From assembly GCF_022376445.1 (NCBI RefSeq), contig NW_025954983.1:1-64000 (forward strand): a stretch of 64,000 nucleotides of DNA, given 5' to 3'. The notes below the pieces were generated by a model. That model made no database searches. It was not told the DNA's origin and saw only the letters and a program-made list of their open reading frames with translations. Position 1 is the stretch's first letter; every line of letters starts with the position of its first letter. Shown here in pieces: positions 23,615 through 32,543 of this stretch. This DNA is from Fomitopsis serialis (lineage: Eukaryota > Basidiomycota > Agaricomycetes > Polyporales > Fomitopsidaceae). Made by a program: the position numbers and the translations under genes.

Positions 23615-25269
23615 TGATGAGCCCTTAGCTCACCTACCCACCGAAAACGCCATTTACGGTCGATACAACGGTACACTAAGTCAGAACGGTCGACGCACTG
23701 TCCGTCCGTTCGAGGGAACCGCCCGATGTTCGAAGCTCAAGCGTCCATGTTCGGAACCCTTAGTGGCAGAGACAAGCGGTGTAGAAGCGTCGCTACATTG
23801 GTAGGACTCCGGAGCAAGTACATGGCTACGTCAACCTAGCTAGTGACGACCCCGGCAACTCTCGTATCTATGTCCTCGACCACCACCACCCCTACCCCTA
23901 CGAACAGACGGACCGGTGTCGGAGCCACGGTCAGTGTTGACGCGCTCGAGCAGGCTTTCGAGCAACCCGACGAGGGTGCCGTGCGTGCGGCGCTGGTCGA
24001 CTGCGATGTTGTGAATCGCTCGACCCATGGACTCGAGGTTGTCGGGCAGTTGGCGAAAATCGGACAGGATCAACGACTCGCGCTGATACTGCGGGTTCGC
24101 GAGAGGACGACGCTCGGCCTGGTTAACTTGTTCGAGCAGCACCAAGGTCTCGGACCAGGCGATCGTAGGGTAGGGCGAACCTAGGATATCTCCCTGGTTG
24201 CCATCGCGGTGGAAGACCTCGTCAAGGTAACGCATCAACTCGTCAATCTCGGGGAACGACCTGGGAGCAGGAAGCGTATCGTTCGCTAGCAGGATAGCCC
24301 GGCTACGGGACTCGAACAAGAAGCGCTGTTCGAAGGTCGGTACGATGGTTCGAAGGATAGTCAATGTCCGGAGGCACGTACGATCATCCAACGGACTCCG
24401 TGGGCCCAAGCCAGCCACTCTCCGGGACTGTTGGCATCGTATCGCGGCTCGACAAGTCCCTCGGTCTTGAGGACCTCTAGGAGGCGGTAGTAGCGGGCAG
24501 CATACGCTTCGGAAGTTGGGTCGAGGTGCGGCATGTTCGTGTAAGCCAGGCAAACTCCTGCGGCTGTCTCATATCTTCGAGGACTGTCACCGGCTCCGGT
24601 TATGACCTTCACCGTTCGGGGACGGTCGCCCGTTATTCGGAACTTGCGGAAGGCCGAGTTGGGTTCTCTCATGTGTTAGTAGGTCCGGGTCGAGCGTTGT
24701 GACAGTCTCCGATTGGCTATTTTCCTTATCACTCTCATTCATCATTTCTTGGATTTCTCTTGGCTCTCTTGGTCTTCGGACCGTATTTTCCTGTATATAC
24801 TCTGGGACTTGTTCCCTTCGAATCTCAGAGACCCCCTTACCCTCTCAATCTCACCTCGCACCGGCGAGGTTCGTCAGTCAGCCAGTACGTTCGAAGTCAG
24901 CAAGTTCGCCGGTCAGTCAGTACGTTCGAAGTCAGTCAGTCAGTTTGCCAGTACGTTCGCCAGCTCGTAGTAGCCCCGAGAGGCTCTACACTTCTTCTCC
25001 TGCCGTCGCTCGCCTTCCTTGTCGCCGCTCGTTCGACACGTTTGTCGAAACTCTCCCTCCTACCTTCGAGGCTTAGCCCTCGTCTTCGAACAGTCTTCGA
25101 TATCTTCGAAGCTCTCCCACGTCGTTCGGAGTCTTGTCCGTCCTCCTCCTTCTTACCTAGACCACTGTACAGTCCCCCGTACATCTCATAGACGCAGAGG
25201 CCTCGCATACCACTGCTCGACCTCACGGTTGGGTTTTTGTGTGGCTTTTGTGTTCTTTTGGTCGCGTCA
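23615..25269 (+). repeat. Gypsy 5' LTR (1,655 bp)
   Basis: Starts TGATGAGCCC, ends GGTCGCGTCA (TG...CA). Near-identical to the three pieces 47410-47959, 54361-55024 and 63039-63480. It is unusually long and contains a complete antisense gene (23840-24672). The region 24,885-24,960 has short tandem GTCAGTCA/TACGTTCGAAGTCAG repeats. Confidence 0.92.
23840..24672 (-). CDS. Spliced antisense gene inside the gypsy LTR, function unknown
   Basis: Exon 1 runs from ATG 24672 to 24382 (97 codons). A canonical 56-bp intron (24381-24326; 5' GTACGT, internal TTGAC branch-like site, 3' AACAG) joins in phase 0 to exon 2 (24325-23840, 161 codons plus stop), giving 258 residues. Without splicing, exon 1 runs into a stop inside the intron. 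The protein has mixed, globular-looking composition: a basic N-terminus (MREPNSAFRKFRITGDRPR), helical Leu/Glu/Tyr-rich middle, WLAWAHGVRWMI across the splice site, and an Arg/Gly-rich tail (RRGRGGGGRGHR) that could bind nucleic acid. It is transcribed against the retroelement. I recognise no family. A second copy exists in the 3' LTR but is broken by the copia-like insertion. Expression is not shown by the sequence. Confidence 0.6.
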
Positions 25270-25272
25270 TCT

Positions 25273-25290
25273 TGGAGCCCACCGCGAGGG
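25273..25290 (+). promoter_or_regulatory. Probable primer-binding site of the gypsy element
   Basis: Three bases after the 5' LTR the sequence reads TGGAGCCCACCGCGAGGG. It begins with TGG, complementary to the CCA end of a tRNA, and lies where minus-strand priming is expected. The tRNA identity was not determined. Confidence 0.5.
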
Positions 25291-25307
25291 GGATATAGAG
25301 CAAGATT

Positions 25308-27839
25308 CCGCCGCGTCGGAACTTCGACGTCAACCCTGAAGACTACCGAGACTACGAAAGTCCTCTTCTCGCACTCGCTATCGACAGTCGTCTAGGTCCC
25401 GGATCCGCCGCCGCCTTTCGCAGGCATAGCAACCCTCTACCAGGACCTTCGACTATCCCCTCTTCGTCCGAACACGTCGAGCTTGTCCCCGATCACGACG
25501 ATCAGGAACGCTCCGCTCGAGACCAAGTACCTACTACTCCATCCCATCACGGACGTGCTCGAAGACTTTCGCTCTCAGACGACCTAGAGTCTCGAGTCTT
25601 TGGCTCTCCTCTACCGTCCCTAACGCCGTCGCCACCTCTCGAAGGAGAGGACCTCAGTTCAGCCACGCCGATCACGACGCGTAGTGGAGCCACCACCTCA
25701 CGTCTACCTTTACCCACTCGTCGCCGAGCGTCGTTAGCCCCTCCAGGACCAGAGTCGTCCGAGCCGCGAAGGACTTCGACCAGCGACAACCAAAACCCTT
25801 CGAACGATCCACCAAATCCTTCGAACCCTCCGAACACCGATACGAACATGTCCGAAGCAGCAGCACAAGCTTCGAAGGCGGCTTCCATGCCTGCCCGCGG
25901 TCACTCGACTGCGCCGGTCTTTGATGAGTCAGAGCCCTTCGCGTTCAACCGCTTCTTCCAGGACCTCGAGACCCACTTCACGCGATGCGGGATAACCACC
26001 GATGCGGACAAGAAGTCATGGGCCGTTCGGTACCCGCCGATACGGGTCTCGGACCTGTGGACGATGCAGCCGACGTACAAGGATGCTACGAAGACGTACG
26101 ACGAGTTTAAGACAGCTCTTCGAACACTCTACCCAGGTGCCGACGATCAACACAAGTATTCGACGGACGACCTCGACAAGGTGGTCCAGGAACGTCAGAG
26201 GCTTGGCCTGAGCAACGCGCTCGACCTCGCCGCTTATTATCGTGATTTCTACATGATCTCCGAGTACCTCATCGCTCAGGGTTCCCTCTCGACGCTCGAA
26301 CAAGATCGAAGGTTCCAGCAAGGCTTTCCCCCAGCGCTTTGGGGACCGATCGAACAACGCTTGTTCATGAAGAACCCCGACCACTCGAGACGCAAGCCAT
26401 GGACCTTCGCGCAGATCTACATCGCCGCTCAATGGGTCCTAGACGGCCCTACCCCCGCTTCGACGTTTCAGCAAGTCATAGTCCAATCTTCGAACGTCCC
26501 TCAGGTCCTTCGAACGTCGCACCATCTTTTCGTCGGCGTTAAGAACGAAGACCTCCTACCAGTCTTGCAGACGCTGATCAAGACTCTCGAGGCTCAGCAG
26601 TTTAGGAGTCGGTCACCCGGACCACCTGGTGGTAGAGACGGCCCTCACTGCTTCTACTGCGGTCGTTCGGGCTGTCGCATCAACGACTGCGAAATGTTCG
26701 AAGACGATGCGAAGAAGGGCTTGTGCCGGAGGAACCCAGACGGCAAGGTCGTGTCGTTCGACGGTCGATTCATGAGCAGGAGAGAGGGCGAGACCCTCCG
26801 CGACGCCATCTATGAGTACGCGCGCCGCACCGGCAAGGTCGGACTTAACGCGAACACTTCGAACGGTTCGGGCGGCGCCACCCAAGGTTCGACTACCTCC
26901 CAGCTACTCTACGAAGCGATCGAGACCCCACCGACTGCGACGTACGCCTTAGACATTGGCGAGACCCTCGAACGTATGCGAGACCAGTTGTCACATATTA
27001 CGGAGGTCTACGCCCAGGAACAGCGGAAGAAGCACGTGTTCGACGGCGTCATGATTGACAAGAGGCCGCAGCGTTCCACGGCCCGTCCTGCGAACTTGCC
27101 CACCGATAAGTCACGAGCTCCGGACTCCCGAGGCTCTTCGAAGGAGCGTACCGTGCGCTTCGCTTCGCCGCCTGTGTCGAGCCAGCAAGCAGCACCGATC
27201 GAGACCCCACCCACGCGTTCGAAGAGTGCAGAGCGTACCGGTCCACCGCCGAGAGCTTCGACGCCACCTGCAGACTCTAGGCCGAGCGTCCAGGCCTCGG
27301 CGCCACCAGCGCAGTCAGTGCCCGACAAGGAGAGTCCGATCCATCCCTTCGCAAATGTCCGCGACGCGACCTATGCACCGCCGACGACCCGAAACTTCGG
27401 AGCAGCGCCTACGAAGTTTAAGAACCGGGACGGCTCGTATACGAATCTTGCACCCGTAGTTCAGGCCCAGCTGGCCGAGTCCGTCTTCAAGCGGTCGATG
27501 AGCACGCCAACGGTCCCGCTGACCATCGAGGAGCTGTTGAGCATCTCGCCCGAGCTTCGCAACCGCTATCGCGAAGCGGTGACGCCCCGAAGAGTGACGC
27601 ATGACTCGAACCCGACCTCGACGAACATGGCTGCGTTCGAAGAACTTCCGACACACGACCCCGCGTTAGTAGACTGCCACGACAACGAGCTCGACCCAGA
27701 CGCCACCATCATCCCAGACTCGTACGAGACGTACCTGAGGGTGTTGCCTCGAGGCGCGATACCTAGCGAACTCACTGTCGCGGCGAGTCCCATTCGCTTC
27801 GAACGATCGACCTCACGATCGATCGTAAGGAGAAGGTAG
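25308..27839 (+). CDS. gag: Gypsy gag polyprotein
   Basis: Structural protein of the retrotransposon particle. The first ATG in frame is 25848 (MSEAAAQASKA, 663 codons), but the same frame is open without an ATG back to about 25308 and reads like protein (RNFDVNPEDYRDYESPLL, then Pro/Ser-rich), so the true start may be lost or non-AUG. The capsid-like region (about 25,930-26,430) has FNRFFQDLETHF and the typical helical pattern YYRDFYMISEYL. The zinc knuckle at about 26,650 is CFYCGRSGCRINDC, i.e. C-x2-C-x4-C-x4-C with Cys where most knuckles have His. A Pro/Ser/Thr-rich tail follows. Gag ends at TAG 27837-27839, and the protease continues in the -1 frame. Confidence 0.8.
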   Translation, partial: PPRRNFDVNPEDYRDYESPLLALAIDSRLGPGSAAAFRRHSNPLPGPSTIPSSSEHVELVPDHDDQERSARDQVPTTPSHHGRARRLSLSDDLESRVFGSPLPSLTPSPPLEGEDLSSATPITTRSGATTSRLPLPTRRRASLAPPGPESSEPRRTSTSDNQNPSNDPPNPSNPPNTDTNMSEAAAQASKAASMPARGHSTAPVFDESEPFAFNRFFQDLETHFTRCGITTDADKKSWAVRYPPIRVSDLWTMQPTYKDATKTYDEFKTALRTLYPGADDQHKYSTDDLDKVVQERQRLGLSNALDLAAYYRDFYMISEYLIAQGSLSTLEQDRRFQQGFPPALWGPIEQRLFMKNPDHSRRKPWTFAQIYIAAQWVLDGPTPASTFQQVIVQSSNVPQVLRTSHHLFVGVKNEDLLPVLQTLIKTLEAQQFRSRSPGPPGGRDGPHCFYCGRSGCRINDCEMFEDDAKKGLCRRNPDGKVVSFDGRFMSRREGETLRDAIYEYARRTGKVGLNANTSNGSGGATQGSTTSQLLYEAIETPPTATYALDIGETLERMRDQLSHITEVYAQEQRKKHVFDGVMIDKRPQRSTARPANLPTDKSRAPDSRGSSKERTVRFASPPVSSQQAAPIETPPTRSKSAERTGPPPRASTPPADSRPSVQASAPPAQSVPDKESPIHPFANVRDATYAPPTTRNFGAAPTKFKNRDGSYTNLAPVVQAQLAESVFKRSMSTPTVPLTIEELLSISPELRNRYREAVTPRRVTHDSNPTSTNMAAFEELPTHDPALVDCHDNELDPDATIIPDSYETYLRVLPRGAIPSELTVAASPIRFERSTSRSIVRRR

Positions 27840-29184
27840 CCTGCATTCTCGATCCCGGTTCTCAGGTCATCTGCATGTCGGAAGCGCTGTGCTATCATCT
27901 CGGTTTATCGTTCGACCCGACCATCGTCTCAGCATGCAATCCGCGAACGGTGGAGTCGACCGCTCGCTCGGCCTTGTTCGAAACGTACCATGTCAAGTCG
28001 GCCCGATCACCTTGTATCTCCAGATCCACGTCATCAAGCGCGCGTCGTACGACGTACTGCTAGGTCGACCATTCGACGTCATCACTGAGAGCCTGGTGAA
28101 GAACTTCGCCGACGAGAATCAAACCATCACCCTGTTGTGCCCGAACACGTCCGAACAGATCACGGTACCTACGATGCCTCGAGGACGTCCGAAGTTCCAA
28201 GAGGTTTTTCAGAAGAGGCAGTCGGGACTTTTGAACACGTAGTTCAAGCCGACGATGACGAGCAAGTCGCGCTTGTGATCGACTTCGAAAACGATACCCC
28301 GTCCATTTCTGCCTACGCAACATATCATCTCTCGAAGACCCAGTTCTCGCGGCTACGTATCTCTCCGTTCCACATACCTACTCCAGTTTTGTTTTCGATG
28401 AAGTTAGGACAGCCACCGAGGCTACGAGATCGACTCAGCATACCCCGTCATACACTTCGAAACCTTCGAACACGCAGGCATCTTCGACCACTTCTCCGAA
28501 CACGCTCTCTCGTTCGAACGACCCACCTACGTATACCCGCACCGGCCATACCCACGACAGTACCGACTCGTCCGAGGATGCTCCTGATGTGTCCACATTC
28601 GCACAGGCAAAATCGAAGAAGAAGTACAAGCCGGTCGCACTCAAGACGAGACCTGTTCTCGGGTCTGTCCCCGAACAGTTTCGTATCGTTCGCGACATCA
28701 AGGGAGATCCGCTCTCTACGATGCGTGAACTCAACCCCAACCCACCTCCTTTCAAGCCCGAAGGTCGCTACACGGCCGAAAGGGCAGCCATCTCGGATAA
28801 GTTACACGACGATGATCTGTTACAACCTGCCGAACGCGATCTACTTCACCACTTCATGGCTACGAACAACGACGTGTTCGCGTGGTCAGACAACGAACGT
28901 GGCAACTTCAAGTCCGAGTATTTCCCACCTATAGACTTTCCTGTGATCCCGCATACGCCTTGGGTCCAGAAGAACATCCCTATCCCTCCTGGCCTGTACA
29001 AGGAGGTCTGTTCGATGATTCGTCGCAAGATTGACTCCGGCGTCTACGAACCTTCGAACTCGTCGTACCGTTCGCGGTGGTTTTGTGTTGTTAAGAAGGA
29101 TGGCAAGTCCTTGCGGATTGTGCACAGTCTCGAGCCTCTCAACGCAGTCACGATCCAACACTCTGGTGTCCCGCCGACTCCCGA
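27797..29184 (+). pseudogene. pol: Gypsy pol: protease and N-terminal reverse transcriptase, frameshifted and interrupted
   Basis: In the -1 frame relative to gag, a retroviral-type aspartic protease is visible (ACILDPGSQVICMSEA at about 27,840-27,890). Its frame slips again near 27,925, before MQSANGGVDRSLG, and a stop follows at 28,240, so the copy is decayed. From about 28,589 a long frame gives the linker and first part of reverse transcriptase (IPIPPGLYKEV, then VVKKDGKSLRIVHSLEPLNA). It stops abruptly after GVPPTP at 29184, where transposon P1 begins; it resumes at 46881. The pol reading frame on both sides fits exactly when P1 and one GA are removed. Confidence 0.85.
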
Positions 29185-29197
29185 CATCAGGAAAAAC
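29185..29197 (+). repeat. P1 left terminal inverted repeat
   Basis: CATCAGGAAAAAC. The first 13 bases are identical to the inverted right end and to the inverted right end of P2. Confidence 0.9.
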
Positions 29198-29576
29198 ACT
29201 TTTGCCGCCCAAGACTTTGGCCGGGTAGCGAAGTAGCGCCCAGCATTCTCAAGCACTTGGTAGAGATTAAATCTGCTTTCACGTTGCTTAGGAGGTATCG
29301 ATAGCATTGGAAGACATGACCAGCATGGTTTTAGCCTTGCGCGCAGTATGGCGCCCTTCAAACCACTTTATATTTTCCACAACCGTTCATACCATTGCAT
29401 GCGTATGTTGCGGAGTCATACCAAATTGCGCTGCTATTCCGGTACATACAATCTCGTACATTATACATAACATCGTTGCACTGTTCTACAGCTCCAGAAA
29501 TGCACTCATCTACATGCTACAGTACGGACAACCGGCGTTGTACTACATGATCATTGAAATCAAACAAACCAATTAC
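29198..29576. other. P1 left subterminal region
   Basis: Noncoding stretch between the left inverted repeat and the stop of the first accessory gene. It contains CTCAAGCACTTGG-like words resembling the right subterminal repeats; no gene seen. Confidence 0.4.
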
Positions 29577-30833
29577 TTAATCCTGCCCGATGTACCTATA
29601 CTCGTCCCAGTCGAAATAGTCGTCCGCACCGTCGTTATCCGTGTCCTCGTCCCCGCCGTCTCCATCGCCCGTACCCTCGGCCTCATGCGCATGAAGCTCC
29701 GGCTCCGGCAGGAGCCCTGGTAGGACCACGCACCCCGCCTCTCCCGGCTGTGCCCTCACCGCGATAACGCCCTGTGGGGCCCCCATGTCCACCACGCTCC
29801 AGTCCGCGTCCATGTACATGCGAGGGCCTTGAGGAAGGTCGACCGGCCAGACGAAGTCGAGGTTCATGAACCGGTGCTTCATGGAGCACATCGGTTTCAG
29901 GGGGGCTGCGCCTCTGGCGTAGCTGTTGACGAGGACGGTGGTGTTAACGTGCGGCAACTTGAAGGTGGGGAACTGCCGCAAAGGCAGCTTGAAGCGTATG
30001 GGGTAGTTGCCTTCCTCGCGGCAGAGAGGGTAGAACGTCTCCAGTGCGAGGTTGTACATATCGAACCCGTCGTAACCCAGACCGTGCGCCCTGAAGCCGG
30101 GGTTCTCCCCGAGGTCCTGACCGGGGAAGATCTGCTGCAGCAGAGGTTGCTCGTCCAGCCCGGCAATTTCCATCTCCAGCCCGAGAGCGTCGATCTCGCA
30201 CAAAAGCGGGACGGACATCGGGCCAAAATCGTTCTGTAGTGTAGTTAGTTACCGACGTTACAAAACAAACCGAGGCACGTACGCTTATGAAGAAGAGACA
30301 TTCAACTACCGCCGCCTTCGGCGCCCGCTCATTGCGCCCAGGTTTCCTCAACAGACGGGGGACCGTCGTCGGGTTGTCGTAGAACCCGTGGTACGCCCCC
30401 ATAAAGATGAACCCATCCAGCGGGATGGGGCCGGCGAACACGGACACGTCGTAGATGTCCTTGAGCATCTCGATCTGCAGCTCGAACGTCGGCTGCAGGA
30501 AGCCGTTGGACGGGCGCATAACGCAGCGGGTGTGGTAGTACAGGGGGCACTTGGACGAAATGAATGAGATAACGTTCCATGATCGGTGCGTAGCTGAACT
30601 GCACTTACCCAATCGAAAAGCTCCCCTATATGCCCGTGCCCCAGGCACATCACCGTAACGTGCGCGATCCCAGAGTCGAACGGGCATAGCTTGACCAGGC
30701 CCCGCTCGGAGATTCCCCGAAAAGAAACCGGTTTGTTCTGGCCCATGAGGTTGAGCAGTTGCGGGTTGATGCGCGACACAGCCATTGTAAAGCGAGATAG
30801 GAGCTGGGAGGAAGTGGCGTCAAAGTTGCTCAA
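29577..30833 (-). CDS. P1 accessory protein A, unknown family
   Basis: Three exons: start ATG 30833 (MSNFDATSSQ), exon 1 to about 30609; 57-bp intron with GTAAGT; exon 2 (CPLYYHTRC...) to about 30281; intron GTACGT...ACAG; exon 3 (NDFGPMSVPLLCEIDALG) to stop 29577. About 380 residues and apparently intact. It is rich in aromatic residues and Pro, has an LPLRQFPTFKLPHV segment and a FVWPVDLPQGPRMYMD segment, and ends in a long Asp/Glu/Gly tail (GDGDGGDEDTDNDGADDY). It is related to the neighbouring protein B: both share LPLRQ(F/I)P(T/I)FK, PMC(S/W)MK and (V/I)WP(V/S)D(L/M)P in the same order. I do not recognise the family. Its position next to a transposase suggests a role in the element's life cycle, but that is inference. 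Confidence 0.65.
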
Positions 30834-31268
30834 AGCGAGGCGGAAGTGATGGACAGGAGTTGGAAGCGCTCGGGAGGCGACGCGCGTCCTTATCGCAGAG
30901 AAGCGCCCGTCAGGCCACCGCGCGTCTGGAGGAAATAGTGATTTAATGATGAATATTCGTACTTACATTGGATTTTGGGCGTGCCACGTCTGTGAGAAGT
31001 GTTTTGAACGTGCTGTTATTTCACGTAAAGGCAAGCTATGGGAAGGGAGAGTGAGTTGGTGTAATGCGTGGGCATCCGCGTGTGAGCAGTGACTGCGGAA
31101 CAACTCCTCCCGGTGCTTCAGAAGAATCTCTCAGAGCACGAAAGCACAACAAACTTTTGTTAACCGGCTTCTGAAGAGTTCATAATGCGCTATAGCGCTT
31201 GCAATTTTGAAAAACGTCAACGAGTAGCTTTACATATGGTACGGACATCATGCGCGCGACATACAAAT
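30834..31268. other. Spacer between accessory genes A and B
   Basis: A 435-bp stretch between two minus-strand genes; expected promoter of A and 3' end of B. No other feature seen. Confidence 0.35.
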
Positions 31269-32323
31269 TCAATCCTCCGCGTCTTCCTCTCCAGCAGGCA
31301 CCAAAAACCTCCTCACAGCCGGCACCGGGGGCTCCTCCGACATGGGCGCCGCCAACATTTGGGCGTGGTTCCGGAATGGAATCGGGAGCCACGCGCTCTG
31401 CGTGAAGACGCGCTCCTTGGGCATGTCGGACGGCCAGATCCACTCGTAGTCGTGCATGTTGGCCTTCATCCAGCACATGGGCAGGGGCGTCAGAGTCCCC
31501 AAGGCGTACTTCGACGGGTGGCCCGCCATGGTGACTCTGCCGTCCTTGAAGATGGGGATCTGGCGAAGGGGGAGAGGGAGGTGGATCGCGTTCGCGTCGT
31601 ACAGATGCGGAGGGAAGAACGTGTCGAACTCGAGCGTGTAGTAGTCGAAAGGCGGAGGAGTGTACTGCCGCTTGCTCGGGCTAGGCATGGCGGTGAGGAC
31701 GTGCTGTGTGATAGGTTGATTCAAGGAGAATACGATCTCCCCTTCGAGGACGTCGCATATCACGGGGATGGATATCGGACGGTAGGTGTCCTGCACGGCA
31801 GTAAGACTTTGGCATGGGGAAATAAGATCTTTGCAACGCACCTTAACGTACACAAGGATCTCCAAAATGCGCTTGGAGGTCAGGTCGCCTTGCAGGCACC
31901 TCGGCAAGCGATAGCAGGACTCCTCCCAGAACTCCACAACCTCTCCCATGTAACGCCATCCTCCGAGCTCCGCAGGCGGGTCCAGCGCGTCAATGAGCTG
32001 TAGGGCCTTCTCCCTGGCGGCGTCCGTGGGCTGCCACGCCGCCGAGGTATACGCCCAGCAGATTGGCCTGTTGAACATGACGCACTGGGCGGTAAGACAT
32101 TACGTTAGTACGGAACATCAGCAACAAGACGGTTGTAGCGACTCACGTATTCAAAAACAGCCCCCAGCTGTTTGCGATAGAAGCATACCACTGGAATGTG
32201 GTTGATCCAGAGGAACTGCTGACAGAAGTTCCCGCCGGTTCGGGGAAAACCCGCAGGGCGGAGCATCTTGCCGACTATGCGCTTGACGCGGGGATCGATT
32301 GGAAGCAGTGTAGGATACGACAT
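31269..32323 (-). CDS. P1 accessory protein B, paralogue of A
   Basis: Starts at ATG 32323 (MSYPTLLPIDPRVKR). An intron at about 32145-32092 leads to an exon beginning CVMFNRPICWAYTSAAWQP, another at about 31843-31790 to DTYRPISIPVICDVLEGE, and the stop is at 31269. About 320 residues. Alignment by eye with protein A shows the same order of segments: INHIPVVCFYRKQLGAVFEY matches the AHVTVMCLGHGHIGELFDW block of A, and LPLRQIPIFKDGRV, LPMCWMKANMHDYEWIWPSDMP match its C-terminal blocks. It lacks A's long acidic repeat tail but still ends acidic (EEDAED). Family unknown. The two genes are in tandem, so a duplication inside the transposon is likely. A plus-strand frame covering the same DNA is a shadow. 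Confidence 0.65.
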
Positions 32324-32543
32324 GGGAGCAGTGTGTGTGTGTGTAGATAGTTGGTGGTGGAGGTTGAGAGGCGGGATCTCTGTACGGCGCGTAAACCGCA
32401 ATAAAGCGCCCGAAACTTTGGCGCCAGCACTCACAAGTGTGCCGCAAAGTTCAAACAACGTCTTGACGCGCGGTGGAGCTACTTGGGCGTACATCAAATG
32501 TAGTTATCCGGGGTATGACAGAAATGCATTGCATTATTACCAA

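Noticed and set aside
24699..25191. Plus-strand open frames in the gypsy LTR (Ser/Arg-rich)
   Set aside because: They arise from short TACGTTCGAAGTCAG repeats, and no intron or conserved motif supports them.
31185..32003. Plus-strand open frame of 272 codons
   Set aside because: Shadow of accessory gene B, whose minus-strand frame shows homology to gene A and proper introns.
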